Source: Callosobruchus maculatus (taxonomy: Eukaryota > Arthropoda > Insecta > Coleoptera > Chrysomelidae). From it: a stretch of DNA of 64,000 nt. Below, piece by piece: positions 54,013 to 64,000 of the stretch. A program made the position numbers and the translations under genes. Positions within the stretch are counted from its first letter, which is position 1, and each line of letters begins with the position of its first letter. The notes beneath the pieces were generated by a model, which searched no databases, was not told the origin of the DNA, and saw only the letters and a list, made by a program, of their open reading frames with translations. The stretch lies in the NCBI GenBank assembly GCA_951848785.1, contig CATOUR010000002.1, positions 10,124,001 to 10,188,000 on the forward strand, written 5' to 3'.

Positions 54013-57000
54013 ATGTCCCAAACGCCGAACCACCGCAGAAGCCCTAGCCCTATAGCTGCTAGTAGTGACGCTTTTGAAGATTTTCACCAGCGCCAGAGGA
54101 TTAACGTCCAAACGCCGACGGAAGTGAACGAAATGTTGGGGACCATGAACTCTTTACTACAGCAGAATGCCCAACTAATACAAATGCTACAGCAAACTAC
54201 AGTAAGTCAGAGGCAGGAGGAACGACCGTGCTATACTGTTATGACCGATACACCCAAGACTGTGCCTACATTTGATGGTGAAGGAGGCCCAAATGCAGCC
54301 AAGGTATGGTTACAACAAGTGGAAACTTCGTCTCAATTATACGGCTGGCCCGAACCTCACACGTACCAGATAGCCGTGAATTGTCTCAAAGGTGCCGCTT
54401 ACCACTGGCTCTTAAGCAGAATTACGGAGGTAACAGATTGGAGAACCTTCAAAACAGCATTCAAGAAAACTTTCCTGTTCCAAGTGAACCGTACCGAAGC
54501 ATGGACTCGTATGGTACAAAGGGTCCAAAAATATAAGGAGAATGTGAATACTTACTTTCACGAAAAGGTATGTCTATGTAGAACAGTGGAACTGCCATTC
54601 TCTGAAGTTAAGGAACAAGTAGTAGTTGGACTGCGGTCTAAGGACCTTAGCAACTTTCTCATTTCACGCACCCACACCGATGAAGATGAGCTCTATCAGG
54701 ACATCGTCAGTTACAGCAGGATAGAAAGTGCTCGCAAGGAAAAAGTGAGAGACACAGACAGTGAGAAACGAGAAGAAAAGTACAAAGCACCTATATCGAC
54801 TGCCACTGCAAGAGATGCTCCACTCAAGTGCTACAATTGTGGACTAGGAGGACACCGGGTGAGTCAATGCCCTAAGCCACCTCGTCCAAGGGGTTCCTGT
54901 TTTACCTGTGGTTCAGCCGAGCATCAGAAGCGAGACTGCCCTGTGAAGAGAGAACCAGCTGTGAAGGAGTCCACATTACTGGTCGAGGATAAGCCGGTAA
55001 GTGCTTTTGTGCTGCAGGTAAAGTTAAAAAGTGATAATAGTGAACTTTATATTTCAGACTGTATTTTAGATACAGGAAGTCCCGTCTCACTAATATGTTA
55101 TAGCTTAGTAGAACACCTAGATCTAGAATGTGTGAAAGACAATAGAGTGTTTACTGGACTAAACAACTCAAGATTAGATGTACTAGGTAGGATATGCTTT
55201 TCAGTTATTTTATCTGGGATAGAACTGGACTTATCGTTTCATGTTGTACCGGACCATGCAATACCATATAAATGCCTCTTAGGTAGGGACTTCATCACCC
55301 ATGGTAGTGTAAAGGTTACTTTTGTTGGGAAAGATGTTACTATTGAACCAAATCATAGTCTTGAATCTTGTAGTAATGATGTACTGTCTATTATGAACAT
55401 AAATTATGTTGAAGATGATGAAATTGAATTAAAAGTTAATCCTCATATAACATATGATGATAAACAAAAGCTAATGCACATATTCAGATCTTGCTATTTA
55501 GACCCTGTTAGACCAGATCAGCCTATGCACAAGTATCAAATGAAAATAGTTTTACAAGAACACCAACCCTTTTTCTTTAAGCCTAGGAGACTGTCTTATG
55601 CTGAGAGACAAGCAGCTAATACAATAGTAGATGAATTACTAAGGGAAGGCATTATAAGGAAAAGTGAATCCGAGTATAGCTCACCTGTAGTCTTAACTAA
55701 GAAGAAGTCTGGCGAATATCGTTTATGTATAGATTTTCGTGCTCTAAATAAACTTACACTCCGCGATAACTTTCCACTTCCACTTATCGAGGAACAAATA
55801 GATTATTTGAGAGGTAAAGTTTATTTTACCGTTTTAGATTTAAAAAGTGCTTTCCACCATGTAGATATTGAGCCCAACTCTATCAAATACACTTCATTTG
55901 TTATAGAATCAGGTCAATATGAATTTTTAAAGATGCCATTTGGACTAAAAAACAGCCCACCAGTATTCATGAGATATGTCAACAACATATTTAGGGATTT
56001 ATTGGAGCATAATAAGATTTCCATTTACATAGATGACATCATCATAGCTTCATGCAGCATAGAGGAGAATCTCCAAGTTTTGGAATCTGTTTTTGAGATT
56101 TTAGTAGCTAATAAGTTGACATTGCGATTGGACAAATGTTCTTTTCTTGAAACCAAAATTTCTCTGTTAGGGTATGAAGTAGAGATGAATAAGGTTAGCC
56201 CCAGTAACCACCATATCAAAGCGGTCTCTGAGTATCCAATTCCTCGGAATGCAAAAGAGTTGCATAGCTTTATTGGACTAGCTTCTTACTTTCGCAAATT
56301 TATACAAGGTTTTGCAGAAATTGCCCGCCCTCTTTATGAACTCTTAAAGAAAAATGTTTCATTTACATTTGGACCTGCACAGCTTAAAAGTTTTGATAAA
56401 ATCAAAAGTCTGTTGACGTCTAGACCTGTCTTATCCATTTATTCACCACATGCAGAAACACAACTGCACTGCGATGCCTCGTCAGTTGCTTTTGGCGGAA
56501 TTTTAGTCCAAAAGCAAAGTGATGGTACATTCCACCCTGTATTTTATTTCAGCCAGCGTACTACCCCTGCTGAATCCAAGTTCCACAGCTTTGAGTTGGA
56601 AATGCTTGCAATTGTGTACAGCCTCAATCGTTTCATAGTTTATTTATATGGCATCCTATTCAAAATAATAACAGACTGTAATAGCTTAAATTTGGCACTT
56701 AAGAAAAAAGAAATAAACACTAAAATTATGCGTTGGAGTCTCATCCTTCAAAATTACGATTATCAATTAGAGCATAGAGAAAGTGGTAGAATGAAACATG
56801 TTGATGCGCTGAGTAGGGTTAACACTATCTTGATTCTAGAAGAAAATACCTTTGAGCAAAATTTGTCAGTAGCACAAAACTTAGATCACCACATTAGGGA
56901 AATTAAAGACAAACTTATGAATGAGGAGGACAAAAACTATGAACTCAACCACGGTCTAGTTTATAAAAAGATTAACAAAAAGAAATCATTATTTTATGTC

Positions 57001-57732
57001 CCACAATCAATGGAGAATAAAGTGATTTTCAATTCTCATGATACTCTAGGTCACTTAGGTATTGACAAAACAATTGAATACATATCACGTGTGTATTGGT
57101 TCCCTGATATGAGAGACAAGGTAAAAGAATACATTCAAAACTGTCTGAAGTGCATCCAATATTCAAGTAAGTCAGGTAAATGTGAAGGTGAACTACACAA
57201 CATACCGAAAGGTGATAAACCATTTGTTACGCTACACATTGATCATTATGGACCATTAGAAAAAACCCCTTCAGGGAAAAAATATGTTTTCGAGGTTATT
57301 GATGCTTTCACCAAATTTGTAAAGTTATATGACGTAAAAACTACTAAAACCATAGAAGTCATTCATAAATTGCAGGAATATTTTAGTTATTACAGTAGAC
57401 CAGTGTGTCTGATATCCGATAGAGGTAGTAGTTTTACCTCCAATGAATTTGAAAGCTTTCTGAAGGAAAATGGAGTTAAGCACATTAAGATAGCAACTAG
57501 TTCTCCTAAGTCAAATGGTCAAATCGAACGTATAAACCGTGATTTAGCTCCCATGCTATCCAAATTATGTGAGTTGAAAAACAAATGGTCAAAACATTTG
57601 GTTGATGTTGAGTTTGCTATCATTGTAGGTCTATTGGTACTTCCCCTTCTAAATTATTATTTGGGGTTGACCAGATCGACCCGCAGGATGGTTTACGTTT
57701 CCATCTCAGTAATGGTGAAGATAGGGATTTAG
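54013..57732 (+). CDS. Gypsy Gag-Pol polyprotein, frameshifted near the end
   Basis: ATG at 54,013 is used; the frame is open from GTG at 54,004. It encodes 1,239 residues. Order: Gag retrotransposon domain (about 85-240, WLLSRITEVTDWRTFKTAFK); two CCHC knuckles (CYNCGLGGHRVSQC, CFTCGSAEHQKRDC); aspartic protease with LDTGSPVSLI (about 351); RT with LCIDFRALNKLTLRDNFPLP and catalytic YIDDII (about 670); RNase H with HCDASS (about 819); integrase HHCC zinc domain (about 1,009) and rve core with HIDHYGP, SDRGSSF and SPKSNGQIER (1,073-1,180). Gag and Pol share one frame. After VEFAI near 57,627 the frame shifts and runs to an out-of-frame stop; the natural C terminus is at 57,648-58,037. Otherwise intact. 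Confidence 0.9.
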   Translation: MSQTPNHRRSPSPIAASSDAFEDFHQRQRINVQTPTEVNEMLGTMNSLLQQNAQLIQMLQQTTVSQRQEERPCYTVMTDTPKTVPTFDGEGGPNAAKVWLQQVETSSQLYGWPEPHTYQIAVNCLKGAAYHWLLSRITEVTDWRTFKTAFKKTFLFQVNRTEAWTRMVQRVQKYKENVNTYFHEKVCLCRTVELPFSEVKEQVVVGLRSKDLSNFLISRTHTDEDELYQDIVSYSRIESARKEKVRDTDSEKREEKYKAPISTATARDAPLKCYNCGLGGHRVSQCPKPPRPRGSCFTCGSAEHQKRDCPVKREPAVKESTLLVEDKPVSAFVLQVKLKSDNSELYISDCILDTGSPVSLICYSLVEHLDLECVKDNRVFTGLNNSRLDVLGRICFSVILSGIELDLSFHVVPDHAIPYKCLLGRDFITHGSVKVTFVGKDVTIEPNHSLESCSNDVLSIMNINYVEDDEIELKVNPHITYDDKQKLMHIFRSCYLDPVRPDQPMHKYQMKIVLQEHQPFFFKPRRLSYAERQAANTIVDELLREGIIRKSESEYSSPVVLTKKKSGEYRLCIDFRALNKLTLRDNFPLPLIEEQIDYLRGKVYFTVLDLKSAFHHVDIEPNSIKYTSFVIESGQYEFLKMPFGLKNSPPVFMRYVNNIFRDLLEHNKISIYIDDIIIASCSIEENLQVLESVFEILVANKLTLRLDKCSFLETKISLLGYEVEMNKVSPSNHHIKAVSEYPIPRNAKELHSFIGLASYFRKFIQGFAEIARPLYELLKKNVSFTFGPAQLKSFDKIKSLLTSRPVLSIYSPHAETQLHCDASSVAFGGILVQKQSDGTFHPVFYFSQRTTPAESKFHSFELEMLAIVYSLNRFIVYLYGILFKIITDCNSLNLALKKKEINTKIMRWSLILQNYDYQLEHRESGRMKHVDALSRVNTILILEENTFEQNLSVAQNLDHHIREIKDKLMNEEDKNYELNHGLVYKKINKKKSLFYVPQSMENKVIFNSHDTLGHLGIDKTIEYISRVYWFPDMRDKVKEYIQNCLKCIQYSSKSGKCEGELHNIPKGDKPFVTLHIDHYGPLEKTPSGKKYVFEVIDAFTKFVKLYDVKTTKTIEVIHKLQEYFSYYSRPVCLISDRGSSFTSNEFESFLKENGVKHIKIATSSPKSNGQIERINRDLAPMLSKLCELKNKWSKHLVDVEFAIIVGLLVLPLLNYYLGLTRSTRRMVYVSISVMVKIGI

Positions 57733-58037
57733 ATAACTTGCGGGAAAAGGCAGAAATACAGAATGAAAGGACTCAGGAATACAATAAGAATTATTTTGAT
57801 AAGAAACATCAGGCACCACATGCTTACAGTGTAGGTGATTATGTAGTACTGAAAAATATTGATACCACTGCTGGTGTGAACAAAAAACTCATACCTAAGT
57901 ATAGAGGACCTTACGAGGTCATGAAAGTGTTAGGCCATGATCGATATCTGATTGTAGATGTGGAAGGGTTTCAACTCACACAAAGGCCTTTTGAGGGTAT
58001 TTATGGGCCGGAGAGCATGAAACTATGGTTACATTAA
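57648..58037 (+). pseudogene. Gypsy integrase C-terminal region, displaced by a frameshift
   Basis: Another frame carries the end of the integrase: a QDGLRFHLSNGEDRDL segment, then KNYFDKKHQAPHAYSVGDYV and LIPKYRGPYEVMKVLGHDRY, the usual GPY/F module that ends many Gypsy integrases, and the stop at 58,037. One small deletion near 57,630 would explain the shift. The Pol core lies directly upstream. Confidence 0.85.
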
Positions 58038-58359
58038 TCCCATGATTTGTTATGTTATGATACTTATGTTGAAGTTATTATGATTATGCTGACCCCTATA
58101 ACCCTTATGTAAAAGGATCTTTGTAAGCCAATATTGTTTATGTACTTTAGGTATTATGATTATGCATTATGTTGATACACTTATTGTTATGTTGGAGGAC
58201 TTGTCAATTACTTATTATGCCTGTGCTGTACGTACTTATGTATTGCCTTTATGTTGTCAGTGTATTTAAGTTAACTTATGTTTAAGAAAGCTGTATTGTT
58301 TACGCTATTGCTTAGTCCGAGGTCGGCCTAAATGTCAGGATGGTCGAACTGTAGTAACA

Positions 58360-58575
58360 TGAAATGAACTGTTAGCGTTCTGTATTCTGTGCTGTTCTGT
58401 GTTCTGTGTCAAACGTCAGCTGTCAATGATGTAGGTGACAGCCGGATGTTGTCATGTCATTACTTACGGTCACTTTATGAACTTATGTCTTACGTTATGG
58501 TTATGTATTATGAGGAAGAGAATAAAAGTTACAAAAATCGAAAGCCATCCTTTTAATAAAGAAGACTTTACTACA
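58360..58575 (+). repeat. Gypsy element 3' LTR
   Basis: 216 bp, one visible difference from 53,671-53,886. Ends CTACA before AAACAAGG. Confidence 0.9.
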
Positions 58576-59340
58576 AAACAAGGAAGTTGATGAGTCCGCC
58601 ATCTTTGAAATTATTTTCTGAATGTAGACGGTATGGCCGCTAGGGAGCACCGCGCGCTTATTGGACCACTCTGTATATAATGTTTATTTAGTTTTGGGGG
58701 TTCCAGATTAGGGTTGCCACCTTTTAAATTTACTCTTTTCGGGGAGGAGGGCGGTTACATTTGTGGAGTAGGACCTCCCCTGAACACGTGTCTGTTCTGA
58801 AAGCCTTTAGAGTGCTATATCCGCGTATAGAACTCCACAGCTCGACAACACTACCTCGTCGTAGTTCGTGGTTCTTTCGACAAATCTCTTGCAAGGATTT
58901 TTTGAAATCGCGTGTAACCGCCTTGGATAGCTTGGATGTCGTTAGGAAAACCCATAAAGCTATCACGTAGGCCTTTATGCAAATAAAGCTCACCCCACTC
59001 GATGTTTCCCCTTCAAATAAAACATTCGCAACATTTATTTTTGAGATTGATATATGCAGTTTGAAACTTTACATTTCATTCCGACCACTTTTTCCGTTTG
59101 TTGCGGCGCTGGGTGATTTATAGCTTTTTACGGGAGTGCTCGACCCGATTCTTTGATGTATTTTTTATGAGAATCCTTCTGAATTCAAATCGGTCTGAAA
59201 AATCTATCAGGTTTGAAATGATGTACACTTTTACGAGTATCGTGTTGGCAAAACTTTATTTCATTATGCTAAATTTATATTCTTTACTCTGTAGTTGGGT
59301 ATAGACATGAACGTTTTGACTTTTGCCTATAATAAATATC
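58576..59340. other. Non-coding stretch
   Basis: 58,576-58,680 ends in GGACCACTCTGTATA and may be the far flank of the mariner-like element into which BEL inserted. The rest has only overlapping short frames on both strands (58,730-59,304) without motifs. Confidence 0.4.
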
Positions 59341-59344
59341 TAAT

Positions 59345-59980
59345 AATACACCCTCAGATAAAATCAGTACAGATACTTTCAAAATTGACACCATTTACGA
59401 GCAAACCATTCTCAATTCTCTATTAGCTCTTCCAAATAAATTTACCGCTGGCGAGGATAAAATTTACAGCTTCATCATAAGAGATGCCGCTCACATACTT
59501 CTATTACCTCTACATAAAATATTCAATTCCTCACTTGCGTCTTTCCTACCAAGTGGAAAACTGCCAGGATCTGTCCTATTTTTAAGGAAGGTGATAGATG
59601 TGACATAGCTAACTATAGAGGTATAGCAATACTGAACAATTTTGCAAAGGTCTTCGAGATGTCGTTTTTCTATTCTCTATTTATCCAAAGACATGTCACT
59701 TGATCTCAACATCCCAGCATGGCTTTATGCGTAACCGATCTACCGTGACTAATCTAGTAGAATTAACACTGGAGTTATCGGAGATTTTAGACAATAGAAG
59801 TCAAGTTGACCTTGCATATACTGACTTCTCGAAGGCATTTGACAGAATAAGCCACTCGAACATAATCGGCAAACTATCCTACTTTGGCTTCGCGATGATT
59901 CGATCAAGTTGATATCATCCTACCTATCAAATAGGATGCAATACGTTTTTTATAATGGATACGGTTCTTTACATTATATG
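59345..59980 (+). pseudogene. LINE reverse transcriptase fragment (CR1/Jockey-type)
   Basis: Broken plus-strand frames: TILNSLLALPNKFTAGEDKI at the start, then a KWKTARICPIFKEGDRCDIA block, NYRGIAILNNFAKVFEM, SQHGFMRNRSTVTNLVELTL (59,713 on) and VDLAYTDFSKAFDRISHSNI, all in RT order. The fragment stops before the catalytic YADD and meets a different LINE at about 59,981. Three or more frameshifts. Confidence 0.8.
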
Positions 59981-61437
59981 GCTCTGAATATTCCCACCAA
60001 GTGCGGCATAAGATGATCCAGACCCCATTGAAGTAGGGCTGGACATATGCCGTCTGGCCCTGGTGATTTGAAGGGGGAGAAGCAGGATATGGCCCAGTTT
60101 ATCTTTTCCTCACTGATTATTTCTCTGGCGAATTGCCAGTCAATCGGTGAGGGTGTGTTAATGTCTTCCATCCAGTTCGACGTCGCAGTGACAATCGAAC
60201 CAGGGAAGTGTGTGTCCATCAGGAGCTCGGCACTTTCCCGGAGGTTGGAGGTTTTACTTCCATCCTCCCTTTTTAGAATGCCGATGCACCGATGCGGATC
60301 TTTAGAGGGCATTTTTTGCAGTCTGGATGCTTGTGGGAAATCCTCTATTTCTTCACAGTAGGTTCTCCAGACAGCCCTCTGTTTTTGTCTACAGACTTTC
60401 TTAAACTCTTTGATGTTGGATTGGTACAAGTCCCAATCCTTTTTGAGTTTGGTACGTTTTGCTTTGTTGTAAGTTCTTCTTGCTGCTCTCCTGAGGTGTT
60501 CCAGTTCGCTGCACCACCAAATATTGGTTTTGCCGCCTTCCTGGACCATCCTTATGGGGCAGGATTTTTTATAAGCATAACTTATTTTATCTTGGATAGA
60601 TATTGTATATCTTTCCAATTCTTCGTTAGTGCACGGAGTCAAAACCTGTTCGTTATGCAGAGCACCTTCTAAGAGTCGATTGTAGAGATTTACATCAGTC
60701 CTCTTCGGGTCGCGAGACTTTACGAGAGTTTTGAGTTTCAGACTTAAAGTATAATTCAGCCAGCGGTGGTCAGACATCGAAATGTCCTCTGACACCTGCC
60801 AGTCCAGAATTTTATTGGAGATTTTGGCTGTTGCCAGCGTAATGTCTATGACAGTTTGGCTGCGGGCGTTAATAAAAGTCGGTTCCGTGCCTCTATTTAA
60901 GATTCGTAAATCCTTCTTAACAATATAGTCATAAAGAGACTTACCTCGAGAGTTAATGTCCTTACTGCCCCATCCCAGATGGTGGGAGTTCGAGTCACAG
61001 CCAATGACAAGCTCCAATTTCTGGTTGAGGCAGTGGTCTACTAGCTCTTCCAATTCTTTTGTTGGTGGTAGGGTGGCTGCATCTGAAGAAAGGTAGACCG
61101 ATGCTAGGACCAACGCCCTGCTGTTGCCTCTTTCCCATGGACATTCCAATCTAACCGCAGTTAAATCGGAGGTACAAAATTGTGCCATTGGGGTGGCTTT
61201 AATCTTCCTAGGTACATATATTGCAGTCCTGGGTTATAAGTTGCTTGGTAAGCTGAAAATTTGACCAGTTAGTGAGCTTAGACCTGTTATACTGGTCTTT
61301 ATGATCCAAGGTTCTTGGATTAGTGCTATTGCATCCTCCAGCACATCAAGTCGGCGGCATAAAGTTGCTGTCGCCGACCTACCGTGTTGGAGGTTGCATT
61401 GAAGGATTTTCACCTTTTTTATGACGTCCTTGCCCAT
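59981..61437 (-). pseudogene. LINE ORF2 5' part: endonuclease and RT N terminus, inverted
   Basis: ATG at 61,437 starts the endonuclease (KILQCNLQHGRSATATLCRR, ALIQEPW). A single in-frame TAA at 61,234-61,236 interrupts a frame that is otherwise open to 59,981. Downstream come FCTSDLTAVRLECPW, LELVIGCDSNSHHLGWGSKD and SDHRWLNYTL, the catalytic blocks of an R1/LOA-type endonuclease. The RT linker (KSPGPDGICPALLQWGLDHL) follows, and the sequence breaks off at VGIFRA. The RT proper lies on the other strand from 62,344, so this piece is the inverted 5' half of one LINE copy. Confidence 0.85.
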
Positions 61438-61463
61438 GGCTCAGATGTCATAGATTTGCCTCT

Positions 61464-62343
61464 TTAGGACTCCATCTCCTCCTCCGTTCGAGGAGGGATG
61501 GCGTCCATATGTTCGGGGCCCTCCGCGTTCTCCAAGGGGGCCTCGGTGTTGGATGTACCCTCATCCGAGGTCCTTGGTTCTGCAGAAGCTCCCGTCCTAT
61601 TACTGGAGGCTCTGATGGTCAATGAGGTGAACGCATAGCTCATCCTCATCGACCTCTTTTTTAGGACAGCCATATCCTCGTCTCCAACACCGAAGACGAA
61701 CTGGTGTCCTGGAGGGCTTTTCTTGACCTCATGGTGGAAGGTGCACCACTTGGCCACCGACAGTTCCGGATTTTGCACCGTCAGCCGCCGCAGCACCCTC
61801 TCCGGGTCTTCAGAGGTGGCGGTAGCGTCATCCTCCGGGACCCAAAGAGAGGCTTTGGTGAGCTTTGGGAGCTTGTCCAAACTGACGACCGCCAGTGACG
61901 CTTCCTCCCATGGCCTAAGGTTTTTAACAGCCCCAGAAAGCCAATGTAGTGCCCCATCGTCGTCACAGACGATCCTGATGATCTCACCAGAGTGAGTCCA
62001 CGACTTGAATGTCGGCACTTTGTTTTGGCTGCTGGAGGGCATCAAGATTAACTTGTCCAGCTCCTCCATTAGCCGTCTTTTGATAAGACTTGCCCGCTCT
62101 ACAGAGACCTTGCCGTAGGGGTTATCCTTATCTATTATGGCAACCTTAAGATGCTTTAAGGCTGCCTCCGCGAAGGTTTGGGAAGGTGCAGCGGCTTTTG
62201 TGTCACTGCGAACCTTCTTAATCCTTCTCGGCGTGCCCTCTGTGGAGGTACTTGGATGAAGGCGTTTCCCAGGTGTCGCTACCTCCTGGCCTCTTTTGGA
62301 GGCGAGGTTTTTGCCACCTGACTCACTGGGCGCCTTCTCCTTT
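61464..62343 (-). pseudogene. LINE ORF1 (DUF4780-like), 5'-truncated, inverted
   Basis: One open minus-strand frame from 62,343 to the stop at 61,464. It begins with a lysine/serine/proline-rich tract (RRIKKVRSDTKAAAPSQTF), then VAIIDKDNPYGKVSVERASL, LHWLSGAVKNLRPWEEASLA, RRLTVQNPELSVAKWCTFHH and an acidic tail with EEMES. This is the DUF4780-type ORF1 that accompanies R1/LOA-like LINEs in insects; its role in the particle is assumed from family. ORF2 starts 27 bp after its stop. The true start lies beyond the inversion junction and is lost. Confidence 0.75.
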
Positions 62344-64000
62344 AGTCTTGGTCTTCATACCTAAACCAGGTAGGATGGACTACACCCTACCGAAGGCATT
62401 CCGACCAATAAGCTTAACATCGTTCTTCCTCAAGACGACGGAACGGCTATGCGAGAGGTATATAAGAGATGAGGTACTAATTCATTTCCCACTTCATCCA
62501 AATCAAAATGCATACACTCCAGGCAGATCCACCGACTCTGCACTACATCAAGTAGTTGGCAGAATTGAGAGATCACTGGACAACAAAGAATCCACCCTTG
62601 GTGTATTCATAGACATTGAGGGAGCGTTTGCCAAAACAACATTCCCAAAAATTAGCCAGCAACTCCAGGCTAGGAACGTGCCTAGCACTGTATGCGAATG
62701 GATACTTAGCATGCTCTCCAACAGAGCAATAACAATCAACGTAGAGGACATTTCTGTTAAAGGTGTTGTTACCAGGGGTTGTCCGCAGGGAGGTGTTCTG
62801 TCACCACTGCTTTGGAACGTGGTTCTGGATACCCTCATCAATCACCTCAACAGCAATGGACACTACACAATAGCATATGCGGATGACATAGTCATCCTGC
62901 AAACAGGTAGATTTGAGAACACATTGGGTGAACGCACCCAAGTAGCACTCAAATCAATAGAAAAGTGGTGTCTAGAACACTCATTGTCCATCAATCCCAA
63001 GAAGACTGAGATGGTTCTGTTCACCAGAAAAAGGAAGATCAGGGGCCTAAACCCCCCTGAGCTTCTCAGTGTCAAGCTACATTTCTCTGAAGAGGTGAAA
63101 TATCTTGGTATTACCCTCGACAGAAGGCTGACGTGGAACTCTCACTTAGATAGTAGAGCCAAAAGAGCATATGTCGCTTATGAACAATGTCGGCGAACAG
63201 TGGGACGCAATTGGGGCCTGTCGCCAAGAGTTACCCACTGGATCTATACCACAATCATTAGGCCTATGCTAACGTATGGAGCCATTGCCTGGGTACCTAA
63301 AGTTCTGCAGGCGACGGCGATTAATAAATTATATAAAATACAACGTATGGCCTGCATTAATATAACAGGAGCCATGAGCACAACACCGACTGCTGCTATG
63401 GAAGTAATAATTGGCATTACCCCTCTAGATATTTACATCAAAGAGGTTGCGTTACTGTCAATGTTACGACTTCGCACGGTTGGTATTAATCCAGATGTAG
63501 GTATGGGACGACTGAGGCAGCTGGTATGGCGGGAAGCGCTAAAGGCACTACCCATGCTACAAGCAACCAGCGACTCAATTAAACCAACTTTCGTTTTTAA
63601 GAAACCCTACAAAATAGAGATTAAACAGAATGTTGAGCCAAATGTGACAAATGCAATTTGCATATACACAAAACAAGGGAAGGCACTGGATGTGGTGTAT
63701 ACTCCAGGTCTTTAAACCTTAGTAACAAAGTGGGCTATGGGCAAACACGCCAGTATCGTTCAAACGGAACTGGCTGGCATATCGATAGCCGCAAATGAAC
63801 TAGCCAGGAGAGATGTATCTGGCAAAACTGTAGCAATCTGTACTGACAGCAGACAAGCACTTCTAACCCTGAAAAGACCTTGTATCACCTCAGGGCTAGC
63901 AATGGAATGCCACCAATCTTTAGCCCATGCTTCGGACAAAAACAATATTGTCCTGAGGTGGGTTAAAGGGCACAACAACAACAAAGGCAACCGTATAGCG
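62344..64000 (+). pseudogene. LINE ORF2 3' part: RT and RNase H, continues past window
   Basis: From about 62,344 the frame reads VFIPKPGRMDYTLPKAFRPI, LHPNQNAYTPGRSTDSALHQ, GVFIDIEGAFAKTTFPKI, RGCPQGGVLSPLLWN and the catalytic YADDIVILQT, then VKYLGITLDRRLTWNSHL and the C-terminal YTTIIRPMLTYGAIAWVPK. The open frame reaches a stop at 63,715. In the same frame beyond it, RNase H continues (KHASIVQTELAGISIAANEL, CTDSRQALLTL, LRWVKGHN), but the first TDGS strand is missing, so a small deletion lies near 63,700. RNase H after RT suggests a LOA- or I-type clade. The long frame's nominal start at 62,252 lies in the antisense of ORF1 and is not real. Confidence 0.88.

Larger units (their letters stand above)
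53671..58575 (+). mobile_element. Gypsy (Ty3-like) LTR retrotransposon, near intact, abutting the BEL/Pao 3' LTR
   Basis: 4,905 bp with 216-bp LTRs, one long Gag-Pol frame and a short out-of-frame C-terminal piece. The flanks are ATACA (last five bases of the BEL LTR) and AAACA at 58,576-58,580. This is a plausible 5-bp duplication with one mismatch, so the Gypsy probably inserted at the exact end of the BEL element. About 320 bp lie between the end of the coding region and the 3' LTR, without an envelope-like ORF. Confidence 0.9.

Noticed and set aside
58037..58359. Possible envelope gene after Gypsy Pol
   Set aside because: The 320-bp region is AT-rich with no ORF of useful length, so no envelope-like gene is supported.
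59974..60672. Plus-strand ORFs at 60,047-60,361 and 60,292-60,672
   Set aside because: Shadows of the minus-strand LINE endonuclease frame.
62252..62343. N-terminal 30 codons of the long plus-strand RT frame
   Set aside because: This part is the antisense of LINE ORF1 across the inversion joint; the genuine RT sequence starts at about 62,344.

Overview
This is a eukaryotic, AT-rich window, almost certainly from an insect or other arthropod. The evidence is the kind of repeats it holds: Jockey-type and RNase H-bearing LINEs, BEL/Pao and Gypsy LTR retrotransposons, a two-gene PIF/Harbinger transposon, Tc1/mariner-like transposases, TTAA-flanked foldback elements and a (GTCY)n-bearing repeat family. 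I see no convincing housekeeping gene, rRNA, tRNA or CRISPR. The window is a stack of nested mobile elements. The order (beetle, bug, etc.) cannot be told from the sequence alone.

Layout. 1-1480: broken plus-strand LINE reverse transcriptase (RT). 2.1-2.6 kb: half of a TTAA-flanked repeat. 3.87-6.0 kb: a copy of a dispersed repeat called family S here, containing an 866-bp 12-mer minisatellite; more S copies lie at 7.4, 11.6 and 41 kb and inside the 29-39 kb region. 9.3 kb: a FLYWCH-like exon. 14.15-24.35 kb: an IS630/Tc1-mariner-like transposase gene split by a complete PIF/Harbinger transposon (14,997-24,025, TAA target duplication). The Harbinger carries a spliced Myb/zeste-like gene and a four-exon transposase whose exons join in one open frame of 359 codons. 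Inside it are inverted partial copies of both genes, two LINE fragments and a TA-flanked mariner-like element.

25.5-39.4 kb: one minus-strand Jockey-type LINE bounded by a 13-bp target duplication. Its ORF1 is split by two large terminal-inverted-repeat elements (29,431-34,551 and 34,963-39,093). These are copies of one composite in opposite orientation, so together they form a palindrome of about 9.7 kb. 40-47 kb: foldback elements, LINE scraps and a mariner-like transposase fragment. 47,203-53,670: an intact BEL/Pao element with 432-bp LTRs that look identical. Abutting its last base is a Gypsy element (53,671-58,575) with 216-bp LTRs differing at one visible site. 59.3-64.0 kb: LINE pieces, including one whose 5' half is inverted in the manner of twin priming.

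Functionally, the self-mobilising candidates are the BEL/Pao element (single 1,712-codon frame), the Harbinger transposase and the Gypsy element (one late frameshift). Everything else looks decayed or non-autonomous. The clearest points for follow-up are the palindromic pair of composite elements, the intact Harbinger transposase with a duplicated foldback interior, and repeat family S with its Helentron/DINE-like architecture. Coordinates of repeats without clean ends are approximate, and comparisons were made by eye.
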